A stretch of DNA of 29,753 nucleotides from CAZGMJ01 sp964649005 (GTDB lineage Bacteria > Planctomycetota > Phycisphaerae > Sedimentisphaerales > Anaerobacaceae): assembly GCA_964649005.1 (NCBI GenBank), contig CAZYMD010000041.1, positions 1 to 29,753 on the forward strand, in the 5' to 3' direction. Positions 15,247-23,131 of the stretch are shown one piece after another. The notes below the pieces were generated by a model, which searched no databases, was not told the origin of the DNA, and worked only from the letters and a program-made list of their open reading frames with translations. The position numbers and the translations under genes were made by a program. Position 1 is the stretch's first letter; each line of letters begins with the position of its first letter.

Positions 15247-15855
15247 CTACCAGGGCCACTTCTTCTTGGTATTGCTCTGCTGCAACTCTAACACCTTGAT
15301 CCGTTCTGAAAGTTGATCTTTTTGTTTCTGCGTCGATTGCAATTGCTCTTTGAGATCACCAATCGCCAATTGCCTGCGACCCAATTCAACCGCCTCTGCG
15401 TCCTCTTTGGCCACCATGTCCCGCATGCGTGATTCGTATGCCTGGGCCTTCCTTAGCTCCACCTGGGCCTGTGCAAGTCCCTGCTGCTGCTCGGCGCTTT
15501 TGTCGCTGATTGCCTCGAGCACCTCTATCTCGGCTTCCAACTTCGTCCGAGAGGCCTCCACCTTCACAAGCTCCTGCATCAACGCCCCCACCCGCTGCAA
15601 CTGTATTTCCAGCCTGCTGCTCAGGTGCCCCGCACCATATTCCTCGGCCAGCTTGCGAATCTGGTCTTTTTGCTCCTGCTCCTTTTGCTCCAGCGACTGT
15701 CGCTGCTGGTCGAGAACGTTAATCTGTCGATACGTATCGATCTCGCCCCGCTCGGATGCTTCCTCCGAAGGTGCACAGCCACAGAAATATACAAGTGCGC
15801 CGATCAGGCACCAGAACAAACCACCATTGATATGTTTTCCAACTTTTGCCAACAT
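15247..15855 (-). CDS. Coiled-coil lipoprotein of unknown function
   Basis: 202 residues. A hydrophobic stretch (12-24, 'GLFWCLIGALVYF') ends in FCGC; Cys27 is the likely lipidated residue, although phenylalanine at -3 is not typical. Residues about 40-195 are almost entirely heptad-rich and charged ('QRQSLEQKEQEQKDQIRKLA', 'SRTKLEAEIEVLEAISDKSA', 'QLQSTQKQKDQLSERIKVLE'), predicting long coiled coils. The ribosome binding site is a perfect AGGAGGT (15862-15868), 6 nt before the ATG, so strong translation is expected. It precedes the AIM24-family gene by 36 nt. An envelope-spacer or scaffold role is possible, but nothing in the sequence proves it. Confidence 0.8.
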   Translation of the reverse strand: MLAKVGKHINGGLFWCLIGALVYFCGCAPSEEASERGEIDTYRQINVLDQQRQSLEQKEQEQKDQIRKLAEEYGAGHLSSRLEIQLQRVGALMQELVKVEASRTKLEAEIEVLEAISDKSAEQQQGLAQAQVELRKAQAYESRMRDMVAKEDAEAVELGRRQLAIGDLKEQLQSTQKQKDQLSERIKVLELQQSNTKKKWPW

Positions 15856-16005
15856 AGCTCTACCTCCTAAATGATATAGGACAAAACACTACATCACTCT
15901 CGTCCAACGCTGCCCATGTATCATACCCCCACTCGGAAGCTCTGTACATATGCTTTTCTACCTATCGATAAATCAGCCTCAAGACCCCGATGCTTAATGC
16001 AGGCA

Positions 16006-17880
16006 TTACTGCGAAAGCACAAATGCTTCCAGATCGAGGATTTCCTGCTCTGTTAGACCGGAGGTTTTGCCATGCTTGTCCTCAGGATTGTACTTCCTCA
16101 GCACTTCTCCGATCGTCGAGGCCCTGCCGTCATAGAGATACGGCGCTGTTCTCCAGACTTCGACCAATGTCGGCGTATCGAAATGCTTGTCCGTATCAAG
16201 TCCTTCGCTTGTTCCGACATCGTACTGAAGCAGATTCGTGTGTAGCGCCCCGGAGTGGCAGGATGCACACCCAGCCTTTGTAAATAGGTCTTTGCCCCGC
16301 ATAGCCGATTCGCTGAATTTGCCTTTGACAAGATAAGGACTCACGAAAGGTTTGAGCGATTTGAGATACTCATCTATCGCAACCGCCTCCTCTTCAGGCC
16401 GGACCGCAAACTGGATGTGCTTAATGCCCGCGCGAACCGCCGCCTCTGCATCAGCCCGCACGCCTGTCATCATCGCAGGTGGCGTCTTGTGCGCCAGAAG
16501 CATGCTCTTGGTATTCTTAGGATTCCCAAGACCGTCATTGAGCAAATCCCAGTTCAGCGCATCGGCTCTGGCGTTACCAGGGTGACAGCTCGCACAGCTT
16601 TGCCACTGTTGAAAGCAAAGCGAAGCATCATTGAACAACATCTCCCCCCTACGCTGTACAGTCATCGCCTCTTCGGCCCCGAGCCTTACCGCTTTCGGGT
16701 GAATCCGAGAGCCATCCGATATGTCAACAATGCTCATACTGTCTGTGAAGTATTCCGCCACGTATGCTTTTGAGCCGATCACTGCAATCGACCGAGCCCC
16801 CTTGCCGAGAAGCTTTACCCGCCGACGCATACCATAAAGAAAACTGAGTTCGTTTGGTATTTCAGATCCTGAGCTTGAACTGTAAGTGCCACTTGAGTAG
16901 TTAGTGGCGCCCTGATTTTTCGCCTGGGCATGACGATCTGCGATCTTCTTCATCATGGCTTCGACATCGATTACGCTAAGCTCGTCCGTCCCGGCGTGAG
17001 TGACACACACATATTTGCCATCCTTCGTGCAGCCGAGAGCCCAGGGATTGGCGGCGCCGCGATCTACATCGTCGAGCAGAACAGTCTCAATCAACTCTCG
17101 TTTCTTTGCATCGATGATGCTTAGTGCATTGGTGTTCATCCAGCCTCGTTCGAGCTGTGTCGTCGGAACCGTATACCGCCCCAGAATGTGCGCGACAAAC
17201 ACAAATCGACCGTCCGGAGAAATAGTCACGCCGTTGAGACCGGTGCTGCCGTTGGGCAGTGAAATTGTCTTGTCACACTTCAGGCTCTCAGTATCTATAA
17301 TCGTAATCTTCGAAGCGACAGTGTCAGCCGTAGCTGGCCCATCGGGAAGATGATTGCCAACAAACAGCCACTTACCGTCCGCAGTAATATCCGCCGCCAC
17401 CGGCTCGCGCTGCACCTTGATCTCGGTTATCACCTTACACTCAGCCAAATCGACCACCGAAATGCTGTTGTCGAACCGATTGCAGATGTACAGCCGTTTG
17501 CCGTCCGGGCTGGCCACAGGACTACACGCTCCATACCCTGCGGCTGTGATAGGTGTCGCCTTTTCGCCGGCGACCTCGATCACGCACGCAAATCCCTGCT
17601 GATTGCCACAAGTGACATAAAGCTGCTTCCCACCACTACCGAGCGCAAGTCCCGTAGGCGCCGCCGGAATGTCTATCGTCGCTACAACCTTTGACTCCGC
17701 GATATCGAACACTGCAACTTTCTTCGCGTTAGCCCAGGCCAAATAAAGCCCGCCCCCATCCTCATTCGCAACCACTGCCGAAGGCGAAAGCCACTGCCCT
17801 TCGTAAGCATCAACATTGGCCGCAAATCCGGCCACTACCGCCAAAACGATAATAATCAATCTTCCCACGATACAAACCAT
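16006..17880 (-). CDS. Exported YVTN beta-propeller fused to di-haem cytochrome c peroxidase-like domain
   Basis: 624 residues with an N-terminal signal peptide (about 1-25). Residues 30-395 are YVTN/NHL-type propeller repeats ('SPDGKRLYICNRFDNSISVV', 'SPDGRFVFVAHILGRYTVPT', 'KDGKYVCVTHAGTDELSVID'). Two haem c sites follow: CASCH at 429-433 and CASCH at 538-542. The stretch 'TPTLVEVWRTAPYLYDGRAS' (569-588) is the signature of the cytochrome c peroxidase/MauG group. A serine-rich linker (329-339, 'SSGTYSSSSGS') interrupts the propeller. It probably acts in the periplasm as an oxidoreductase whose propeller binds a partner or substrate. It needs the cytochrome c maturation system, which is not in this window. 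A weak GGGGAAA serves as ribosome binding site. The family is clear; the substrate is unknown. Confidence 0.92.
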   Translation of the reverse strand: MVCIVGRLIIIVLAVVAGFAANVDAYEGQWLSPSAVVANEDGGGLYLAWANAKKVAVFDIAESKVVATIDIPAAPTGLALGSGGKQLYVTCGNQQGFACVIEVAGEKATPITAAGYGACSPVASPDGKRLYICNRFDNSISVVDLAECKVITEIKVQREPVAADITADGKWLFVGNHLPDGPATADTVASKITIIDTESLKCDKTISLPNGSTGLNGVTISPDGRFVFVAHILGRYTVPTTQLERGWMNTNALSIIDAKKRELIETVLLDDVDRGAANPWALGCTKDGKYVCVTHAGTDELSVIDVEAMMKKIADRHAQAKNQGATNYSSGTYSSSSGSEIPNELSFLYGMRRRVKLLGKGARSIAVIGSKAYVAEYFTDSMSIVDISDGSRIHPKAVRLGAEEAMTVQRRGEMLFNDASLCFQQWQSCASCHPGNARADALNWDLLNDGLGNPKNTKSMLLAHKTPPAMMTGVRADAEAAVRAGIKHIQFAVRPEEEAVAIDEYLKSLKPFVSPYLVKGKFSESAMRGKDLFTKAGCASCHSGALHTNLLQYDVGTSEGLDTDKHFDTPTLVEVWRTAPYLYDGRASTIGEVLRKYNPEDKHGKTSGLTEQEILDLEAFVLSQ

Positions 17881-18154
17881 CGTATTTCCCCGGTAATAAT
17901 AATCAGCCCTGTTTGCCCTGATCCGCCTCCGATTAAAAAGAGCCGAAGGGCTATGCTTTAGCTATGGATAATACCCGAATTCCCCCTCAAAATCCAGAAC
18001 GCAGAGTACAAATCATAGCAAATAGCGTTGCTAAAGATCATTCAGGGCTGTGCATAAAAGAGGCTATTAGAGGTATATCAATTACCTGCGATATCACTTT
18101 GGAAAACCCTGTAAAATGCCGAGCCAATATTGCTCAAGACATTATCAAGGCTTA

Positions 18155-20041
18155 TTACTTCTCACGTTTCGAAAGGATCGCCTCTATCTCGTCCATTGTG
18201 CGATTCATCGCTTTCATGGTCTTTTCGAATGGCTCAGGGGTGGTCATATCGACGCCCGCCTTTTTGAGAACCTCGATAGGATAGTCGGAGCCGCCCGCCG
18301 AGAGAAACTCAATGCACTTCTCGACGGCGCCCTGCTCGCCGGCAAGCACTTTTTCCGACAGCGCCGTCGAAGCGGTAAATGATGTGGCGTATTGAAAAAC
18401 ATAAAAGTTATAGTAGAAATGCGGAATATAGGCCCACTCGATTGCGTAGAGATCGTCGATATGGCATGCGCCTTCGTTGTGGCCGTAATAGCGCTTTAGT
18501 ATGTCACCATAGATTTGAGTCAGCACATCACCCGTAAGCGCATCGCCCTGCTCGGCCTTCTCGTGCATACGCAACTCGAACTCTGCGAATTGCGTCTGCC
18601 TGAATACAGTCCCTTTGATCCCATCCAGATAGCTCATCAACAGCGACAAACGAACGTCATCGTCCTTGATCTCCTTGAGCATCTTGTCGATCAGCAGCGC
18701 CTCGTTCAGTGTGGAGGCCACCTCCGCAACAAACGTAGAGTAATTGGCCGTCGGATAGGGCTGGCGATTGTTGGAGTAGTAGCTGTGCATTGTGTGGCCC
18801 AGCTCGTGCGCGAGGGTGCTGACGTCGTCGTATTGTCCGTTATAGTTGAGCAGGATATAGGGGTGTACATCGTAGGCGCTGCCGCTTGAGTACGCTCCCG
18901 AACGCTTGCCAGGCGTGGGGTATACGTCAATCCATCGATTCGTGAAGGCGCCTTTGACTACTCCACAGTAATCGGAGCCCAACGGCTCGAACGAATCGAG
19001 CACTAACTCTTTGGCCTCTTTGAGGGTGTATTTCAGATCGATACCCTTGACCACAGACGCGTATATATCTGAGTATTCGAGCCTTTCAACGCCAAGCATG
19101 CGCCTTTTCAATCTCAGGTATCTATGAAACGTATCGAGGTTCCTGTTCACATTTTCGATCAGCGTCATGTAAACCTGGATCGGAATGTTGTCCCCATCCA
19201 GAGCGCTCCCCAATGAAGACTTGTAATGCCTCGCCCTGGCGTAGAACATGTCCCTCTTGACCTGCGAGTAAAGTTGTGTGCCAAAAGTGGCTTTGAATTT
19301 CGCGAGCGAGCCAAAGAATGCTTGAAAGACGGCTTCTCTGTCTTTGCGATTGGGAACCGCACGATATTGCGAATAGCCCGCCTTGGTTAAAAGGGCTTTA
19401 GTCCCATCACTCAACACTATCTCCGGGTATGGAAACTCAGCATTCGTAAAGACACCGAAAATCAAAGACGGTCCAGAAGCCATCAGCCCAGCTTCGGCCA
19501 GTATCTTCTCTTCCTTTTCTGAAAGGGTGTGCGCCTTGGTGCGCTGGATGTTATCCAGGAACATCCTGTATATCTTCAATCCAGGCTCAGAGACGATAAA
19601 CCGGTCTATCTTCTCCTTGTCCATCGCGGCGATCTCAGGCTCGATGAAAGAAGCTTTGGAATTGTATTCAGGGAAAAGTTGCTGGATCTGCTGATAAATA
19701 GCCATGTAATTGGAGTCACGAGTATCCTCGTCGGATTTCATGTGCGCGTAGCTGACCAGTCTGGAAAACTCCTTCGAGATATTGCTGTTCAGATCGAGAC
19801 ATGCGAGCAGATCCCCGGCCGAGTGGCTTAGTTTTCCCTTGAACTGGGTCACTTTATCGAATTGGCTCACCAGCTCATCCTTGGCTTTGCGCCACGCATC
19901 ATCGGAAGTATAAATATCTGTAAGCCGCCATTTGTCATTCTCGCCAACTTCGGCCCTGTCTCTCGTCTGAGACACGCACTTGGTCTGGCACAATCCACAG
20001 GCCAAAGTCACTCCAATGACAAGACCGGAAATTCTGTTCAT
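18155..20041 (-). CDS. pepF: Exported oligoendopeptidase F-like metallopeptidase (family M3)
   Basis: 628 residues, near the family norm of about 600 plus a signal. The zinc motif is in 'VSTLAHELGHTMHSYYS' (H412, E413, H416), with the third ligand Glu440 in 'TFVAEVASTLNEALL'. 'YDVHPYILLNYNGQYDDV' and the C-terminal 'ACHIDDLYAIEWAYIPHFYY' are typical. PepF is usually cytoplasmic, but here residues 1-24 ('GLVIGVTLACGLCQTKCV') form a hydrophobic export signal, possibly of a lipoprotein, so it should act on peptides outside the cytoplasm. GGAAGGA (20048-20054) lies 6 nt before the ATG. It is flanked by 201 nt upstream and 274 nt downstream without supported genes, suggesting its own transcript. 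Confidence 0.93.
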   Translation of the reverse strand: MNRISGLVIGVTLACGLCQTKCVSQTRDRAEVGENDKWRLTDIYTSDDAWRKAKDELVSQFDKVTQFKGKLSHSAGDLLACLDLNSNISKEFSRLVSYAHMKSDEDTRDSNYMAIYQQIQQLFPEYNSKASFIEPEIAAMDKEKIDRFIVSEPGLKIYRMFLDNIQRTKAHTLSEKEEKILAEAGLMASGPSLIFGVFTNAEFPYPEIVLSDGTKALLTKAGYSQYRAVPNRKDREAVFQAFFGSLAKFKATFGTQLYSQVKRDMFYARARHYKSSLGSALDGDNIPIQVYMTLIENVNRNLDTFHRYLRLKRRMLGVERLEYSDIYASVVKGIDLKYTLKEAKELVLDSFEPLGSDYCGVVKGAFTNRWIDVYPTPGKRSGAYSSGSAYDVHPYILLNYNGQYDDVSTLAHELGHTMHSYYSNNRQPYPTANYSTFVAEVASTLNEALLIDKMLKEIKDDDVRLSLLMSYLDGIKGTVFRQTQFAEFELRMHEKAEQGDALTGDVLTQIYGDILKRYYGHNEGACHIDDLYAIEWAYIPHFYYNFYVFQYATSFTASTALSEKVLAGEQGAVEKCIEFLSAGGSDYPIEVLKKAGVDMTTPEPFEKTMKAMNRTMDEIEAILSKREK

Positions 20042-20221
20042 ATCTTATCCTTCCAAATAAACTCTTGCTTCCAACACAAATATTCCGAAGTCCCTTCAAA
20101 GTCGAAGACGCGCCGATGCGGAACGATACTATTGATAAGCAACACAATGATTCTAACAGTGTTAATTAAATAGTAATTCTATTACGCCTTTGGTGTCGCT
20201 TGTGACGCATCAGGGATCAAG

Positions 20222-20238
20222 GGCGAGACGCCCTCGCC
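20222..20238 (-). terminator. GC-rich hairpin after the entericidin-like gene
   Basis: GGCGAG-ACGCC-CTCGCC forms a 6-bp GC stem 4 nt past the entericidin-like stop on the minus strand; an alternative GGGCG-AGA-CGCCC stem overlaps it. The following bases (CTTGATCCC) are not a T tract. It may be a weak terminator, an mRNA-stabilising hairpin or a copy of an intergenic repeat. Confidence 0.35.
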
Positions 20239-20242
20239 ACTA

Positions 20243-20380
20243 CTATTCCTTTTCAACCACCTTTTGCCCGAAGGCGCCTATTGCTGTGATATCGCGTCCA
20301 ACACCCTGAACGGTATTGCAGCCGGCAAGAGACACCAGCAATACTGTCAATACAGCCAAAAGAATAATCTTCTTAACCAT
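20243..20380 (-). CDS. Entericidin EcnA/B-like small lipoprotein
   Basis: 45 residues. The start is followed by 'MVKKIILLAVLTVLLVSLAG' and the lipidated Cys21 (lipobox LAGC). The mature peptide is about 25 residues, beginning 'CNTVQGVGRDITAIGAFGQK', which matches the entericidin pattern C-N-T-x-x-G-x-G-x-D-I. Entericidins are small envelope lipoproteins; in enterobacteria EcnA/EcnB act as an antidote/toxin pair, but most homologues have no proven role. GGGAG (20390-20394) lies 9 nt upstream of the ATG. It sits 76 nt downstream of the CE15-type esterase gene on the same strand and is followed by a GC hairpin. No second entericidin copy was found next to it. Confidence 0.85.
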   Translation of the reverse strand: MVKKIILLAVLTVLLVSLAGCNTVQGVGRDITAIGAFGQKVVEKE

Positions 20381-20456
20381 TTTGCCACACTCCCAAACGA
20401 ATCCTTTCATGTACCTTTATGCCCGATACCTTCCATGCCGCAATCGGGCCTTATCG

Positions 20457-21695
20457 TCATTTAGGCGCCCACCATGAATAAGGCTTCGGCGCATCAGGGA
20501 ACGGCTCCATGCCGAAGCACTTGCCACTAACAGGCTCCTTGCCAAAGAAAATCCTGTCGGCAAATTCTACGAGCGTGCGCCAGTCATCTTCGTTCTGAGC
20601 ATGAGCACCTGGACGATAGTATATCCCAAGTTTGTCTGTCGCGTCCAGAAAATCAAAAACAGGCAAAGCGCCGCGATACGATTGCTGAGTTCCCAACGGA
20701 TTGGCCCACAAATCACCGAGCCCATCGACCGAAAGCAGCGCACGTGGAGCGACCAGGGCCTTTAGAAAGTGCTGATCGAAAGGCAGCCTTGTTTCCTTGC
20801 CAGCAAAGTCGCGAAAACGTTCTGCGAACCAGTAGGAAAACCTATCGGGTCTGGTTATCAATTCGAGCGATTCAGCTTCTTCGTCCGTAAATCGATAACA
20901 GCCCGCGCCGCCACAGCCTGAGCCGTTGGGCACGGTAATCGCGATTCGTTCATCCAAGGCGCCTGCAAGAAGGGCGACTTTGCCGCCGCGAGAATGGCCT
21001 GTAAAGATGATCTTGTCGTTGTCGACTTCATCGAGCGTAACAAGATAATCAATGACCCGCATCGCACCCCACGCCCAGACCGCCAGCGTTCCCCAGTCGT
21101 AATCAGGATACGCCATTTGGGCCGCGCCGATTACGTTGTTCTGATCCGGATCGAGATCGGTCCGTACGTAATCGGCCACAATGTACCCACGAGCAACGAT
21201 CTCCTCGGCAATCGGTACGTTGAGAATCGCCTCGTCATTCTTCAGTATCACAGGAAACGGACCATCGCCCCACGGAACGATAATACCGACATTGAAGCTG
21301 AAGGTTTTCTCCTCGCCAAAAGGAAGAATCTTTTTCTTTGGCGTTATCGTAATTAGAACGTGCCTCTTGACCGCGGCACCATCAAAGGTAATCGCGCTCG
21401 ACAAAATCTTGCCAGTCACTTCGAACGGAGCCGGCGGCATTTGCCCATACTGATAATAAAGCATCATCTCCTTGATTTCTTCCCGACGCTGGCGCCATTC
21501 GGCTTTGTTCCTGACCCTTCCACCAATTTTTGTAATAAACGGATCAGGCAGCCCATTAACATCAGGTAGTTCATCAACGCCTGGGAATTGCGCAAATTGA
21601 GGGCCTAATATTATCTCACAGCCCGCCGAGCTTAAAAGACACAACGTCGAGATCAGGCCAATAATAATACCTATGTATCTGCCACTTTTATTCAT
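20457..21695 (-). CDS. CE15-like glucuronoyl esterase / alpha-beta hydrolase lipoprotein
   Basis: 412 residues. The signal ends in lipobox SAGC (Cys26), so the enzyme should be anchored at the cell envelope. The alpha/beta-hydrolase nucleophile elbow is 'FTGHSRGGKVALLAGALDER' with Ser235, and the later 'YRPGAHAQNEDDW' supplies His365. Other pieces fit bacterial CE15 proteins, which cleave the ester between glucuronate of xylan and lignin alcohols: 'EIKEMMLYYQYGQMPPAP' near the start, 'YDWGTLAVWAWGAMRVIDYL', and the late 'LVAPRALLSVDGLGDLWANP'. A cysteine pair in 'GSGCGGAGCYR' may form a disulfide. It begins 41 nt after the Gfo/Idh gene, with GAGGTG as ribosome binding site, so the two are probably an operon. 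Substrate is inferred from family only. Confidence 0.88.
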   Translation of the reverse strand: MNKSGRYIGIIIGLISTLCLLSSAGCEIILGPQFAQFPGVDELPDVNGLPDPFITKIGGRVRNKAEWRQRREEIKEMMLYYQYGQMPPAPFEVTGKILSSAITFDGAAVKRHVLITITPKKKILPFGEEKTFSFNVGIIVPWGDGPFPVILKNDEAILNVPIAEEIVARGYIVADYVRTDLDPDQNNVIGAAQMAYPDYDWGTLAVWAWGAMRVIDYLVTLDEVDNDKIIFTGHSRGGKVALLAGALDERIAITVPNGSGCGGAGCYRFTDEEAESLELITRPDRFSYWFAERFRDFAGKETRLPFDQHFLKALVAPRALLSVDGLGDLWANPLGTQQSYRGALPVFDFLDATDKLGIYYRPGAHAQNEDDWRTLVEFADRIFFGKEPVSGKCFGMEPFPDAPKPYSWWAPK

Positions 21696-21736
21696 GACAG
21701 CACCTCTTCATCATACTCACAACACTCAACACGACC

Positions 21737-22975
21737 TTACTCCTTCAATCCCGACAGGTCCATCTCAAGTTTCTTGTTCTCGGTAAGCATCTGATCCCAC
21801 GTGATCATTGTGTTCCTATGGCCCGCCTCTCTTCCGAGAAGGATTGCCAGCGTGCTGCTGACGCTTGGCTCAACGGTCGGATTGTCGTATATGCCCTCGA
21901 CTATGCTCTTGCGAAACGTCTCGACATTGCGCCTGATTCCCTGCACGTACAGATCGACAACCTCGCCCCCGCGATAGCCGCCGCGATTTCCTCGAATCCA
22001 GCTCTTGCCTTCATAGCCTGTTTCCATGTAGCCGAACTGGCCGTAAGCGGTGCAGTTGCATACAAAACCATGCGTATTTTTTATGTGCTCGCCGCGATGG
22101 TTGAGGATAAGCCCGTTTTCGAACTGATAGCTGATGGAATACACGTCGCAAGTGTCACCATGTGGATCGGGCTTAACCTGCCTGGCACAGCCCATCGCAC
22201 TAACAGGCCTTGCCCCGGCGATCCAAAGCGCAAGATCGACTGCATGAATCCCGGCGTTTACGAGCATCCCGCCGCCAAGGGCCAGATCGTTCACCCATAT
22301 CAGGCGCGTTAGCCTGCTTTCAATCGTGCTGGTCTTTGGCGGATCGTCGAACGCCTCATCTGTATAGAGCGAGCTGAGCAATCCGACCTTCCCAATGATC
22401 CCTTCCCGACACCGCTTGACAGCTTCGATATTGAACGGGTCGGTCCTGGTCTGAAAATCCACCAAAAAGACCTGCTTGTTCCTGCCCGCCTTCTTTGCAG
22501 CCTTATCAACCGCCAGCGTCCCCGGGACATCCACCGCCAACGGCTTGGCCACATAAACGTGACAGCCAGCCTCGACAGCCGCCGCACAATGCTCGGGGAA
22601 AAAGCAAGGCGGCGTCTCAAGAAAGACTCCATCCACTCCGCTCGCAATCAACTTCTTGTAGCCAAGCAAACCGGAAAACCTGCGATCAGACGCAACTTTC
22701 AGCCTCTCGCCAGCCGCGTTCGCGACCTGGGGAAAATAATCCGCAACCGAAACAACCTGATAGCCTTCATGCTCGGCGAGTATCCCAGCAATCAAACTCC
22801 CGCGCCCGCCCAGACCGACAACACCCACCTTAACTCTGCTATTGGCCTGAGCACCACGAACGAGCGAGGGCTTGACTATCGCAAAAGATGCAGCCGCCGT
22901 CGCCACACCTGCAATGAATTTTCGCCTGTTCAGCCCAGAGCCTGGACCGTGGTTTTCGTTCATCCAACTTCTCAT
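21737..22975 (-). CDS. Tat-exported Gfo/Idh/MocA-family oxidoreductase
   Basis: 412 residues. The twin-arginine signal is 'NRRKFIAGVATAAASFAIVK' (residues 16-35). The Rossmann motif 'VKVGVVGLGGRGSLIAG' follows. The active-site lysine is in 'CHVYVAKPLAVDVPG', a variant with alanine where most members have glutamate of EKP. 'LGGGMLVNAGIHAVDLALWI' is the conserved substrate-side motif. Such proteins usually bind NAD(P) tightly and oxidise or reduce sugars or inositols; exported versions are typical of planctomycetes. GAGG (22984-22987) 8 nt upstream supports ATG 22975 over the next ATG at 22963. A promoter-like sequence lies about 100 nt upstream, and the CE15 gene follows in the same direction. 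Confidence 0.92.
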   Translation of the reverse strand: MRSWMNENHGPGSGLNRRKFIAGVATAAASFAIVKPSLVRGAQANSRVKVGVVGLGGRGSLIAGILAEHEGYQVVSVADYFPQVANAAGERLKVASDRRFSGLLGYKKLIASGVDGVFLETPPCFFPEHCAAAVEAGCHVYVAKPLAVDVPGTLAVDKAAKKAGRNKQVFLVDFQTRTDPFNIEAVKRCREGIIGKVGLLSSLYTDEAFDDPPKTSTIESRLTRLIWVNDLALGGGMLVNAGIHAVDLALWIAGARPVSAMGCARQVKPDPHGDTCDVYSISYQFENGLILNHRGEHIKNTHGFVCNCTAYGQFGYMETGYEGKSWIRGNRGGYRGGEVVDLYVQGIRRNVETFRKSIVEGIYDNPTVEPSVSSTLAILLGREAGHRNTMITWDQMLTENKKLEMDLSGLKE

Positions 22976-23074
22976 TGTTCCAGCCTCATTGTGTGATTAG
23001 CCCATCAACCCTCAATGGCCTGTTTTCGACAAGTCGCCACCCGCTGCAACAATAGCAAGCCAATACAAATTGCC

Positions 23075-23103
23075 ATTCTACGCTTCCGTGCGGCCCGAAC
23101 CAA
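23075..23103 (-). promoter_or_regulatory. Candidate promoter for the Gfo/Idh-CE15-entericidin unit
   Basis: Read on the minus strand: TTGGTT (23098-23103), 17-nt spacer, TAGAAT (23075-23080). The -10 box matches 5 of 6 and the -35 box 3 of 6. It lies in the 156-nt gap after the glycosidase stop and leaves a leader of about 90 nt. Confidence 0.35.
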
Positions 23104-23131
23104 ATATATTCTCGAAGGTGGTCGAACCAAT

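Noticed and set aside
15995..16008. Small palindrome TAATGC-AG-GCATTA at the stop of the cytochrome gene
   Set aside because: A two-base loop and no T tract make it a poor terminator; it includes the stop codon and is probably chance.
17964..18284. A 106-codon + strand ORF beginning in the gap after the cytochrome gene
   Set aside because: No ribosome binding site, and its second half lies antisense to the firmly identified M3 peptidase gene. The AT-rich 274-nt gap itself holds no other signal I can support.
20220..20240. The GGGCGAGACGCCCTCGCC hairpin as part of a repeat family or CRISPR
   Set aside because: Only one copy was seen in the window, so a repeat family cannot be claimed here.
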